Of a stretch of 64,000 nt of DNA, positions 1 to 8,584 are shown one piece after another. The DNA lies in assembly GCA_963809965.1 (NCBI GenBank), contig CAWELU010000023.1:124001-188000 (forward strand), in the 5' to 3' direction. This DNA comes from CAIWHR01 sp963809965. Lineage in GTDB: Bacteria; Pseudomonadota; Gammaproteobacteria; Burkholderiales; Casimicrobiaceae. Under the pieces are notes generated by a model. It was not told the origin of the DNA and made no database searches. It worked only from the letters and a program-made list of their open reading frames with translations. Both the position numbers and the translations under genes were made by a program. Numbering within the stretch: the first letter of the stretch is position 1; the number at the start of each line of letters is the position of its first letter.

Positions 1-364
1 CGAGCACGTGCGGCACATGCGTCGTGTCGAATCCTCGCGGCCGCGCGAATGAACATATCGCGCGCCAGCGTCGAACCCTTTTCGTAGCCTGTATCTGGAG
101 CTCTGAGAAACTGGCACGAGTTATGCAGATCGTCGGACGAGGTAATTGAGGTTCGGTGATCAGGCAAGCGCGTTCGAGACCAGTTCGAGCTGTGGTGCTA
201 CGCCGGCGCCGACCGCCATCGCCGCCTCATTTCCGCGGCTGGCGCGCTCGCAGGATTGGTGTAGGCATTTCCCAAGAAGATCAAGAAGGCAAGCCGCTCC
301 GGATGCCGGGGGCGGCCGCAACTGCCCTTGATTTCGGCATTTCGCTGAACCGTCAATTGGGAAA
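1..364. other. Upstream region of prkA, no gene seen
   Basis: No reading frame here looks like a protein family I know. The short frames present are compositional. It presumably carries the prkA promoter and leader, but I see no convincing -35/-10 pair. A GGGAA stretch just before the prkA ATG could serve as its ribosome binding site. Confidence 0.4.
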
Positions 365-2296
365 ATGACAATGACCACGTTGCTCGAAGCGTTTCGCTCG
401 AATTATTCGGCCACGCAGGACGAGGAGCTGGGCCTCGAGGAATTTCTGGAGCTGTGCCAGCGGGAGCCGGGGGCCTATGCGACGGCGGCCGAACGCATGC
501 TGGCGGGGATCGGGGAGGCGGAGCTCATCGACACGCGCAACGAGCCGCGGCTGGCGCGCATTTTCGGCAACCGCGTGATCCGGCGCTACCCGGCCTTCCG
601 CGAGTTCTATGGGATGGAGGAGGCGATCGAGCAGATCGTGGCGTTCTTCAAGCACGCCGCGCAGGGGCTGGAGGAGAAGAAGCAGATTCTCTACCTGCTG
701 GGGCCGGTGGGCGGCGGCAAGTCGTCGATTGCCGAACGGCTGAAGGCGGTGATGGAGGCGCGACCCATCTACGCGCTCAAGGGGTCGCCGGTCAACGAGT
801 CCCCGCTGGGCCTGTTTCCGCCGGAGCGCTATGGGGCCGTGCTGGAAGCGGATTACGGGATTGCGCGCCGTTATCTCAACGGGATCATGTCGCCGTGGGC
901 GCTCAAGCGGCTGGCCGAATTCGGTGGTGATCTGTCGCGCTTCCGGGTGGTCCGGGTGAACCCGTCGGTGCTGCGGCAGGTGGCCATCACCAAGACCGAG
1001 CCGGGCGACGAGAACAACCAGGACATCTCCTCGCTGGTCGGCAAGGTCGACATCCGCAAGCTCGAGCAGCTGTCGCAGAACGACCCGGACGCCTACAGCT
1101 ACTCGGGGGGCCTGTGCCTGGCCAACCAGGGGCTGCTCGAGTTCGTCGAGATGTTCAAGGCGCCGATCAAGATGCTGCATCCGCTGCTGACCGCGACGCA
1201 GGAGGGCAACTTCAAGGGCACCGAAGGGTTTTCGGCGATCCCGTTCAACGGCCTCATCCTGGCCCATTCGAACGAGTCCGAGTGGCACAGCTTCCGCAAC
1301 AACAAGAACAACGAGGCGTTTCTCGACCGGATCTACATCGTCAAGGTGCCGTACTGCGTGCGGGTGTCCGAGGAGGTGAAGATCTACGACAAGCTGCTCG
1401 CGAACTCGTCGCTGGCCAAGGCGCCGTGCGCGCCGGGCACGCTGGAGATGATGGCGCAGTTCTCGGTCCTCACCCGCTTGAAGGAGCCGGAGAACTCGAG
1501 CCTCTATTCGAAGATGCGGGTCTACGACGGCGAGACGCTGAAGGACGTCGATCCGAAGGCGAAGACGCTGCAGGAGTATCGCGATTACGCCGGTTCCGAC
1601 GAGGGCATGACGGGGCTGTCGACCCGCTTCGCCTACAAGATCCTGTCGGCGGTGTTCAACCACGACCAGACCGAGATCGCCGCCAATCCGGTGCACCTGA
1701 TGTACGTGCTGGAACAGCGCCTGGCGCGCGAAGACCTGCCCGACGAGCTGCGCCGCCGCTACGTCGAACACGTCAAGGGTTACCTGGCGCCGCGCTACGC
1801 GGAGTTCATCGGCAAGGAGATCCAGACCGCCTACCTCGAGTCGTATGCCGAATACGGGCAGAACATCTTCGACCGCTACGTCACCTTCGCCGACTGCTGG
1901 ATCCAGGAAGAGGACTACCGCGATCCGGAGACGGGCGAGAGCTTCGACCGCGCGGCGCTCAACGCCGAGCTGGAGAAGATCGAGAAGCCGGCCGGGATCG
2001 GCAATCCGAAGGACTTCCGCAACGAGATCGTCAACTTCGTGCTGCGGGCGCGGGCCCACAACAACGGGCACAACCCCACCTGGAGCAGCTACGAGAAGCT
2101 GCGCGAGGTGATCGAGAAGAAGATGTTCTCCAACACCGAGGACCTGCTGCCGGTGATCTCGTTCAACGCCAAGGCGTCGGCCGACGAGCGGGAGAAGCAC
2201 CAGAACTTCGTGGCGCGCATGGTCGCCAAGGGCTACACCGAGAAGCAGGTGCGCCTGCTGGCGGAGTGGTACCTGCGCGTGCACAAGTCGTCCTGA
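365..2296 (+). CDS. prkA: PrkA-type serine protein kinase (AAA+)
   Basis: 643 aa. A Walker A motif, GPVGGGKSS, lies at about residues 113-121 inside the N-terminal AAA+-like PrkA domain. The C-terminal part has the kinase-like PrkA region, with NNKNNEAFLDR and the terminal segment seen in YeaG proteins. PrkA/YeaG is a cytoplasmic Ser/Thr kinase (ATPase/protease activity has also been proposed) linked to nitrogen starvation and general stress. The length matches the family (about 640 aa). It is followed after 28 bp by a DUF444 gene and then spoVR, the classic yeaG-yeaH-ycgB order, so it is very likely the first gene of that operon. An alternative start two codons in (371) is possible. The long antisense frame over it is compositional. 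Confidence 0.95.
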   Translation: MTMTTLLEAFRSNYSATQDEELGLEEFLELCQREPGAYATAAERMLAGIGEAELIDTRNEPRLARIFGNRVIRRYPAFREFYGMEEAIEQIVAFFKHAAQGLEEKKQILYLLGPVGGGKSSIAERLKAVMEARPIYALKGSPVNESPLGLFPPERYGAVLEADYGIARRYLNGIMSPWALKRLAEFGGDLSRFRVVRVNPSVLRQVAITKTEPGDENNQDISSLVGKVDIRKLEQLSQNDPDAYSYSGGLCLANQGLLEFVEMFKAPIKMLHPLLTATQEGNFKGTEGFSAIPFNGLILAHSNESEWHSFRNNKNNEAFLDRIYIVKVPYCVRVSEEVKIYDKLLANSSLAKAPCAPGTLEMMAQFSVLTRLKEPENSSLYSKMRVYDGETLKDVDPKAKTLQEYRDYAGSDEGMTGLSTRFAYKILSAVFNHDQTEIAANPVHLMYVLEQRLAREDLPDELRRRYVEHVKGYLAPRYAEFIGKEIQTAYLESYAEYGQNIFDRYVTFADCWIQEEDYRDPETGESFDRAALNAELEKIEKPAGIGNPKDFRNEIVNFVLRARAHNNGHNPTWSSYEKLREVIEKKMFSNTEDLLPVISFNAKASADEREKHQNFVARMVAKGYTEKQVRLLAEWYLRVHKSS

Positions 2297-2324
2297 CCGG
2301 CGCGCCTTGCCCCCGGGACCGACC

Positions 2325-3593
2325 ATGCTCCAGCTCATCGATCGCCGCCAGAACGGCCGCGGCAAGAGCGCGGTCAATCGCGCGCGCTTCCTGCGCCGCT
2401 ACAAGGCGCAGATCCAGGCCGCGGTGAAGAAGATGGTCGGCGAGCGGCGCATCGCCGACATGGAGCGCGGGGGTGAGGTCCGCGTCCCGCGCAAGGACAT
2501 TGCCGAGCCGTCGTTCGGCTTCGGTCGCGGCGGCGAGCGCGAGTTCGTGCTGCCGGGCAATCGCGAATTTGTCGCCGGCGACCGCCTCCCCCGGCCGGCC
2601 GGCGCGGGCGGCGGCGGCGGCGGCAGTGACGCGGGCGGCGCGGGCGAGACCGAGGACGCGTTCGGGTTCTCGCTCTCGCGCGAGGAGTTCATGCAGATCT
2701 TCTTCGACGATCTCGAGCTGCCCCATCTGGCGCGCACGCACCTCGGCCGCACCGAGCGCTACCAGAGCATTCGCGCCGGCTATACCAAGTCCGGGGTGCC
2801 CGCGAACCTGGCGGTCATCCGCACGCTGACCCAGTCGCTCGCCCGCCGCATCGCGCTGGGCAGCGGTCTCGCGCGCGAGGCCCAGGCGCTGGAAGCGGCG
2901 TTCACCGTGGCGGTGGCGGCGGGGGCGGCCGGGGCGGCCGCGCACACCTACGCCGAGCTCGAGCGGATACTCCGGCGGCGGAGCGCGCTGCCGTTTCTCG
3001 ACGCGCCGGACCTGCGCTACCGCAACCGGGTCCTGCGGCCGGAACCGATCGCCCGCGCGGTGATGTTCTGCCTGATGGACGTCTCGGCCTCGATGGACGA
3101 GGACAAGAAGGACCTCGCCAAGCGCTTCTTCACCCTGTTGTACCTCTTCCTCACCCGCAAGTACGGCGCGGTGGACCTGGTCTTCATCCGCCACACCGAC
3201 GACGCCGAGGAAGTCGACGAAGACCGCTTCTTCCACGACACGCGCTCCGGCGGCACGGTGGTCTATTCGGCCCTGGAGCTCGCGGACCGGGTCCGTGCCG
3301 ATCGCTACGCCAGCGACTGGAACGTCTACGTGGCGCAAGCCTCGGATGGCGACGCGTTCGGTGCGGATCCCGCGCGCAGTGCCCGCTTTCTGCGCGAGCG
3401 GCTGCTGCCCGCGACCCGCTACTACACCTACCTGGAGCTCGCGGCCCCCGACGGGAGCGACCGCAACTCCTCGCTGTGGGCGGAATACGAGCCGCTGGTC
3501 GAGGCGGCGGGCAACTTCGCCATGCGCCGCGCCAGCGCCCGGGAGCAGATCTATCCGGTGTTCCGGGAACTGTTCCGCAAGGAAACGTCATGA
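2325..3593 (+). CDS. yeaH: YeaH/YhbH family protein (DUF444, VWA-like)
   Basis: 422 aa from ATG 2325. A TTG 18 bp upstream is in frame but less likely. The N-terminus has the family signature RRQNGRGKSAVNRARFLRRY. A Gly-rich linker lies near residue 90. The C-terminal half is von Willebrand A-like, with a MIDAS-type DVSASMD motif (about residue 245) followed by KRFFTLLYLFL. YeaH homologues are co-expressed with PrkA in the general stress response, and the molecular role is not established. It sits 28 bp after prkA and 25 bp before spoVR, so one operon is probable. Confidence 0.93.
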   Translation: MLQLIDRRQNGRGKSAVNRARFLRRYKAQIQAAVKKMVGERRIADMERGGEVRVPRKDIAEPSFGFGRGGEREFVLPGNREFVAGDRLPRPAGAGGGGGGSDAGGAGETEDAFGFSLSREEFMQIFFDDLELPHLARTHLGRTERYQSIRAGYTKSGVPANLAVIRTLTQSLARRIALGSGLAREAQALEAAFTVAVAAGAAGAAAHTYAELERILRRRSALPFLDAPDLRYRNRVLRPEPIARAVMFCLMDVSASMDEDKKDLAKRFFTLLYLFLTRKYGAVDLVFIRHTDDAEEVDEDRFFHDTRSGGTVVYSALELADRVRADRYASDWNVYVAQASDGDAFGADPARSARFLRERLLPATRYYTYLELAAPDGSDRNSSLWAEYEPLVEAAGNFAMRRASAREQIYPVFRELFRKETS

Positions 3594-3618
3594 GCACCGC
3601 CAGCCTGGGGGCCCACCC

Positions 3619-5107
3619 ATGACCCCGCTCTCGCACGGCGCCGATTGGGACTTCGAGCTCATCGAGCGCTACGACGGCGCGATCGCCCGGATTGCCGGCG
3701 AGTTCGGGCTCGACACCTATCCCAACCAGATCGAGATCATCACCTCGGAGCAGATGCTCGACGCCTATGCGACCAGCGGCCTGCCGGTGGGCTATCCGCA
3801 CTGGTCCTACGGCAAGGAGTTCATCCGCAACGAGCAGGCCTACCGGCGCGGGATGCAGGGGCTCGCCTACGAAATCGTGATCAATTCCAGCCCCTGCATC
3901 GCCTACCTGATGGAAGAGAACACCATGGCCACCCAGGCGCTGGTCATCGCCCACGCCAGCTACGGCCACAACTCGTTCTTCAAGGGCAATCACCTGTTCC
4001 GCCAGTGGACCGCGGCCGACGCCATCCTCGACTACCTGATCTTCGCCCGCCGCTTCGTGCTGGACTGCGAGGAGCGGCACGGCGCCGGCGCCGTCGAGGA
4101 GGTGCTCGACGCGGCGCACGCCCTGATGGCGCACGGCGTCGACCGCTACCGGCGTCCCGCGGCGCTGACGCTGAAGGCCGAGACGGCGCGGCTGGCCGCG
4201 CGCGAGGCACACCGCGAGCGCCACTTCAACGACCTGTGGCGCACCCTCCCGGAGCGTGCCCGCCCGACGGCGCCCGACACCGCCACGGCCTTCCCGGCCG
4301 ATCCGCAGGAGAACATCCTCCAGTTCGTCGAGAAACACTCGCCCAAGCTCGAGCCCTGGCAGCGCGAGCTGGTGCGCATCGTGCGCAAGCTCGCGCAATA
4401 CTTCTATCCGCAGGCCCAGACCAAGGTGATGAACGAGGGCTGGGCGACGTTCTGGCACTACACCATCCTCAACCGGCTGCACGAGCAGGGCCTGGTCGAC
4501 GACGCCTTCATGCTCGAGTTCCTCAAAAGCCACACCAATGTGATCGCGCAGCCGGCCTTCGACGCCAGAAACTACGGCGGCCTCAACCCTTATGCGCTCG
4601 GCTTCGCCATGTTCACCGATCTCCGGCGCATCTGCGAGCGGCCCGCGGCCGAGGACCGCGAATGGTTCCCCGACATCGCCGGCAGCGACTGGCGCACCAC
4701 CCTCGACTTCGCCATGCGCAACTTCAAGGACGAGTCGTTCATCGCCCAGTACCTCTCGCCGCGCTTGATGCGCGAGTTCCACCTGTTCGCCATCGCCGAT
4801 CACGCCCACGAGGACACCCTGCGCGTGGACAGCATCCACGACGAGCACGGCTACCGGCGCGTGCGCAAATTGCTCGCCCAGCAGCACGCCCAGGAAATCC
4901 GCGTCCCCGACGTGCAGGTCGTTCGCTACGACCGCGACGGCGATCGTTCGCTGACGTTGCGCCACCTCCAGCGCCGCGGGCGGCCGTTGACCGAGGCAGC
5001 GAGCCGAGGTCGTCGCGCACTTGCGCCGGTTGTGGGGATTCACCGTCCGGCTGGAAAGCTGGGACAACGACACCCGCGTCGGGGACGTCGTCGTGTGCCC
5101 GGCTTGA
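3619..5107 (+). CDS. spoVR: SpoVR family protein (one +1 shift near 4998)
   Basis: SpoVR/YcgB-type protein of about 495 aa. It shows PNQIEIITSEQM, YPHWSYGKEF, AYEIVINSSP and the Glu/His-rich MEENTMATQ and HASYGHNSFFKGN segments, then KVMNEGWATFWHY and NPYALGF. In B. subtilis SpoVR is needed for cortex formation; in non-spore-formers YcgB belongs to the PrkA stress operon, which fits the two genes upstream. The frame breaks near 4998 (AGCCGAG, one extra C). Removing one base gives the expected C-terminus (LRRLWGFTVRLESWDND) with a stop at 5105-5107, and the span minus one is divisible by three. A sequencing error is more likely than decay. Confidence 0.92.
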
Positions 5108-5131
5108 GGTATTCGCCGCGGTGCATCCGCG

Positions 5132-6815
5132 CTACTGGCAGACGGTGCCCGGCGTCTGGAATACCTGCCGCGTGATCTGTTTGGTCTGGGTCACCGTCAC
5201 CGGCGGCGTGCCGAGCGTCACGGTGTAGGAAAGCGATGCGCTGTTGCCGTTGACGAAGCTCAGCGTCGCCGTGCCGACGGGCGTGCGCACGACGTTGGCG
5301 GGAAGGAACGGCACCGCGCTGAACGCAGGGCCACGCGTCAGATAGAACGTGCCGGAATACTGGCCCGGACCCGTGTTGCCGGCGGTGACCGAAAGCCACA
5401 ATGGCGTGCCGTCGAAGCCGTAGGTGAACCAGGTCGCGAAAATCGTATTGCCCTGGTGGGTGAGGTTGATGCCCCAACCGGATTCCGCGCCACCCGGCGC
5501 CCACCACAGGTCCTGGTAGTTGGTCGCAGCCGCCAGGTCCTGCTGCACGCCGAATGTGCAGACCGGCAACGGGCCGAAGACCTGGCGGGTGATCGCCTTG
5601 GTCTGGCTCACGCCGTTGACGGTGTACGCAAAGCTGGCGTTGTTCGAATCCGCGAAGCTCAGCGTTCCCGTCCCGACCGCGGTCCTGGTCACCAGCGCCG
5701 GGTTGAAGGGGATCGCATTGAACGCCGGCCCGCGCGTTTCGTAGAGCGTGCCTGTGTAGGAATTCCACGCAACCTTCGCCGCGGTCATCGACAGCCACCA
5801 CGCCTTTCCGGTGGTGTCGTAGGTGAACCAGGTCGCGAAGATCGTGTCGCCCTGATGGGCGAAGTTGATCCCCCAGCCCGACTCGGACGCTGCCGGCGAA
5901 TTCCACCACAGGCCCTGGTAGGCGACAGGCAGATAAGGACGCAGGGCGTTGCGGATGACGCCTTGGCAGACGGGGCAGAAGGGCGCCCCGAGCAAGCGCA
6001 TTCGGCAGTTGTAGGATGGGCGGAACGCGCCACAGTGGTAGTACCGCGCGCCCGTATAGGCGCCGACATAGCCGGCGGGCTTGGGATTGCCCTGGGGATC
6101 GCATTGCGCGCAGTTGGCGTTGTTCGTCGTCGGCAGCGCATCGACAGTGGACGTAAGCAACATCTTCCATTTGATCGTGTTCGTGTTCGTGTCGAGCGTG
6201 ACGTTGGGCTCGATCGGCTCGCCGCCGACGTAGTTGTTGCGATCCACTTCTCCGCTCGCCGCAACCGGCGTAGTACTCGTACTCGTCGGCGAGTCCGAAT
6301 GCCGAGTGACCCATCTCGTGCAACGCGATCTCCGCCGCGCTCGCGTGTGTCGAGAACGTCGCAACGCTGCCGCCGGAGCCGCCGTACAGCGGGGAGTTGA
6401 CGATAACCAAAGTCATATGGACTTCCGGCACCTGCGTTTGCGCGACCGTCCGCGCCAGCGTGTCGTCGCAGGTCAGCAGCCGCCGGATGGTCCCGCCGCC
6501 GCAGAACGTCGAGTCGAAGTAGGTCTTCGGCGTCGCGCCCGATCCAGCGCTCAGATCGGCGCAGGTGGCCGGGTCGTCCGCGCCGCTGTCCGTCGAGGCG
6601 ACGTCGACCCGGTGCACGTTGATGCCGCACCACAGATCGGCGAACGGCGCGGCATTGCGCAGCGTGGTGACGAAGCTCTGCACGTCGGTGTGGTACTTGG
6701 CCATCTCGGCCGCGTGGTAACCGTCGCCAACGATGACGATGTTGTACCGCGCGCCATTCGGTCCGTGGTCGACGACCTTGACCGTGCCCGTGACCTGTCC
6801 GTCTGCCGCGCTCAT
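5132..6815 (-). CDS. M64 family metallopeptidase with two C-terminal ESGWGIN repeats (one +1 shift near 6255)
   Basis: About 560 aa once one extra base near 6255 is removed (span minus one is divisible by three). The first part has an M64 (IgA peptidase-like) domain with the zinc motif HEMGHSAFGLADEYEYY. Downstream come Cys-containing segments (YYHCG, APFCPVC) usual for this family. The C-terminal 240 aa are two copies of a roughly 118-aa module, each with WW, ESGWGIN, HQG, IFATWFTY, TRGPAF and TRQVF. I know such modules from secreted betaproteobacterial proteins, function unknown. No signal peptide is visible at ATG 6815. That start overlaps the stop of the upstream gene as ATGA, so translation is probably coupled. 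Substrate unknown. Confidence 0.85.
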
Positions 6816-7315
6816 GGCGTACCGCCGCCGCGGGGTGTCGACCCTGGATCGGGTGTGGGCGTGCCACCGCGCGGTTTCCGGAGCTCGTCGACGTCGGCGC
6901 GGAAGAGCTCGCGCGAGGGCGCCGATTCGGAAAGGGCCCCTTCCGGCGTCCCGAAAAGGAGAAGGGTTTGCGCACCCGGCAAGTCGGGCACCAGCACCTC
7001 GAACTGGCCTTCCGGCGCGGCAATCGGGATGCGCGTCATCGTCTGCCGGGAATCGTCGGAGAACGCCTCGATGTCGGAGCGAATCGGGTTCGAGAGCGCG
7101 CGATGGTAGAGCAGCTCGCCGGCGGCACCGCGCAGCTCGAACCAGTAGCCGGATTGTCCCGGCAATGGCGCTGCCGTCACCGGTCGCGGCGCGATCATTG
7201 CCACTCGTCGGCTGGCGAGGAGCGAGATGTCGCGGCCGCGATAGGCGAACGTAACGCGCAGCGTGACGCCCGGTGGCGCCGTTGACGCGGTCGCAAGTGG
7301 ATCCGAACTGGTCAT
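6812..7315 (-). CDS. Uncharacterised protein coupled to the M64 peptidase
   Basis: 167 aa from ATG 7315. A GGAGG at 7321-7325 sits 5 bp upstream, which decides this start over GTG 7327. The sequence looks like one beta-rich domain (segments SGYWFELRG, LLYHRAL, FEVLVPDLPGAQTLLLFG), then a Pro/Gly-rich tail (TPTPDPGSTPRGGG). I do not recognise a named family. Its stop overlaps the M64 start by 4 nt (ATGA). The tail looks like an interdomain linker, so the two may be parts of what is a single polypeptide elsewhere. A role as N-terminal partner or accessory of the peptidase is inference from coupling only. Confidence 0.75.
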   Translation of the reverse strand: MTSSDPLATASTAPPGVTLRVTFAYRGRDISLLASRRVAMIAPRPVTAAPLPGQSGYWFELRGAAGELLYHRALSNPIRSDIEAFSDDSRQTMTRIPIAAPEGQFEVLVPDLPGAQTLLLFGTPEGALSESAPSRELFRADVDELRKPRGGTPTPDPGSTPRGGGTP

Positions 7316-7524
7316 GGCAGCCTCCACACGAATTCGATCGGTTTCCCGCGCTCGGGGCCATCGCGCATCGCGGACCGGAAGATTCCGCGGACGACTACGG
7401 ACGCACGGCGTCCCTGTTCGTCCGTCCGCTCATGATAATCGCTTGGCCGATCGGTATTCCATCCACGCTGACGCGGTCATTGCCGACGCGCATCGGATTT
7501 GCCGAAGTGCGTTAGGCTTGCGCA

Positions 7525-8028
7525 ATGAGCGACTCATACGGCGATCATTCCGGCGATGCGATCGCGCCGCCGGAAGTCGAGGTGGTGATCGAGATCCCGC
7601 GCGGCAGCTTTCTCAAGCGCGGATCCACCGGCAACGTCGATTTCGTTTCACCGCTGCCCTGTCCGTACAACTACGGCAGCGTTCCGCGGTTCCTGGGGCT
7701 CGAAGGCGACCTGCTCGACGCCGTGGTCGTCGGGCCGCGGCTGGCACGCGGGACCCGATTGCGGATCAAGGCATGGGGTGCGGTGACGCTGACCGATCGC
7801 GGCATGTCCGACGACAAGCTGATCTGCAGCCACGCGCCGCTGTCTGCGGCCGACCGCGCGCGCGTATTGCGCTTCTTCCGTTTCTACGCGGCATGCAAGG
7901 GCTGGCTCAATCGATGGCGCCGACGCCCCGGTCGCAACGCATGCGAAGGCTGGTGTGGTGCAGCGCAGGCGCTCGCCCGCGCACAGCCGCGAGACGAAGC
8001 GTGGGTCGGGCCGACGGTCGAGTTCTGA
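7525..8028 (+). CDS. Divergent inorganic pyrophosphatase family protein
   Basis: 167 aa. The soluble type I pyrophosphatase fold is evident from EIPRGSFLKR, PCPYNYG, GLEGDLLDAVVVGPRL and LTDRGMSDDK. Against the E. coli enzyme (from memory), the DGDPxD metal motif reads EGDLLD, so its first Asp is Glu, and the residue after the next conserved Asp is Arg rather than Glu. The other Asp positions and the Lys of DDK are kept. The C-terminus has FFRFYAACKGWLN. It could be a true pyrophosphatase of a divergent subfamily or act on another phosphoanhydride. It stands alone, with a convergent small gene 14 bp beyond its stop. The 210 bp before it hold nothing recognisable. Confidence 0.8.
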   Translation: MSDSYGDHSGDAIAPPEVEVVIEIPRGSFLKRGSTGNVDFVSPLPCPYNYGSVPRFLGLEGDLLDAVVVGPRLARGTRLRIKAWGAVTLTDRGMSDDKLICSHAPLSAADRARVLRFFRFYAACKGWLNRWRRRPGRNACEGWCGAAQALARAQPRDEAWVGPTVEF

Positions 8029-8042
8029 CCGGAGGTCGCGAC

Positions 8043-8237
8043 CTAGAACAGATCGCGCTTGATCTTGCAGGTCGCGAGATAGATCCGGAGCGCCTCGTCG
8101 TAGAGGTCGTAGTTCTCCGGATGCTGCTTCGCGCGCGACATGAAATACCGCCGGGCCTCGTCCGGTGAAGGCGGGTCGCCTACGTACCAGCCGAACGCCT
8201 CCCGGCGCGCCTTTGCGTGCTGCGTGTGACCATCCAT
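8043..8237 (-). CDS. Small hypothetical protein
   Basis: 64 aa from ATG 8237, chosen because GGAGG lies 7 bp upstream on the minus strand. The protein is charged and helical-looking (GWYVGDPPSPDEARRYFMSRA, then NYDLYDEALRIYLATCKIK), without signal peptide or membrane segment. The spacing of aromatic and charged residues resembles a TPR-like helix pair, but one short copy is not enough to claim it. Function unknown. It converges on the pyrophosphatase gene. Confidence 0.55.
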   Translation of the reverse strand: MDGHTQHAKARREAFGWYVGDPPSPDEARRYFMSRAKQHPENYDLYDEALRIYLATCKIKRDLF

Positions 8238-8584
8238 CGCGGCCTCCCGGTCGATGCGACCGGCAACGATGCCTGTAATCAGTATAGTCATCTGCGTGCA
8301 TGGTGAGTGGCCGCTGGGCACCCGGCTGGGCGCGTTGATCGGAGCGTGGGCCTTCGCCGTGCAGTCTCTGCATACTTGCCCGAGCGCTCGTTCGAGCCCG
8401 TGACCAATGCCGGGCTCGGCTGGCGGTACGGGGGAAGCGTAATCCGGCTCGTGCAGCCGGCAAACACGATTGCTCCGGTGCCGACCGGCGAGCGCCACGC
8501 GTCTTCCGCCGGAAGTGCGCCCGGTCATTCCAATGGCATGGTTCTTGCCATTTGCGATGTGGGCCGATAGCGGGGCCACATGCT

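Noticed and set aside
353..2377. 674-codon antisense frame over prkA, and similar long antisense frames over yeaH, spoVR, the HpaB-like gene, the sulfatase and the MscS gene
   Set aside because: High G+C codon bias leaves the opposite strand open. Their translations are Arg/Ala/Pro/Leu-rich without family motifs, while the sense strand encodes recognised proteins.
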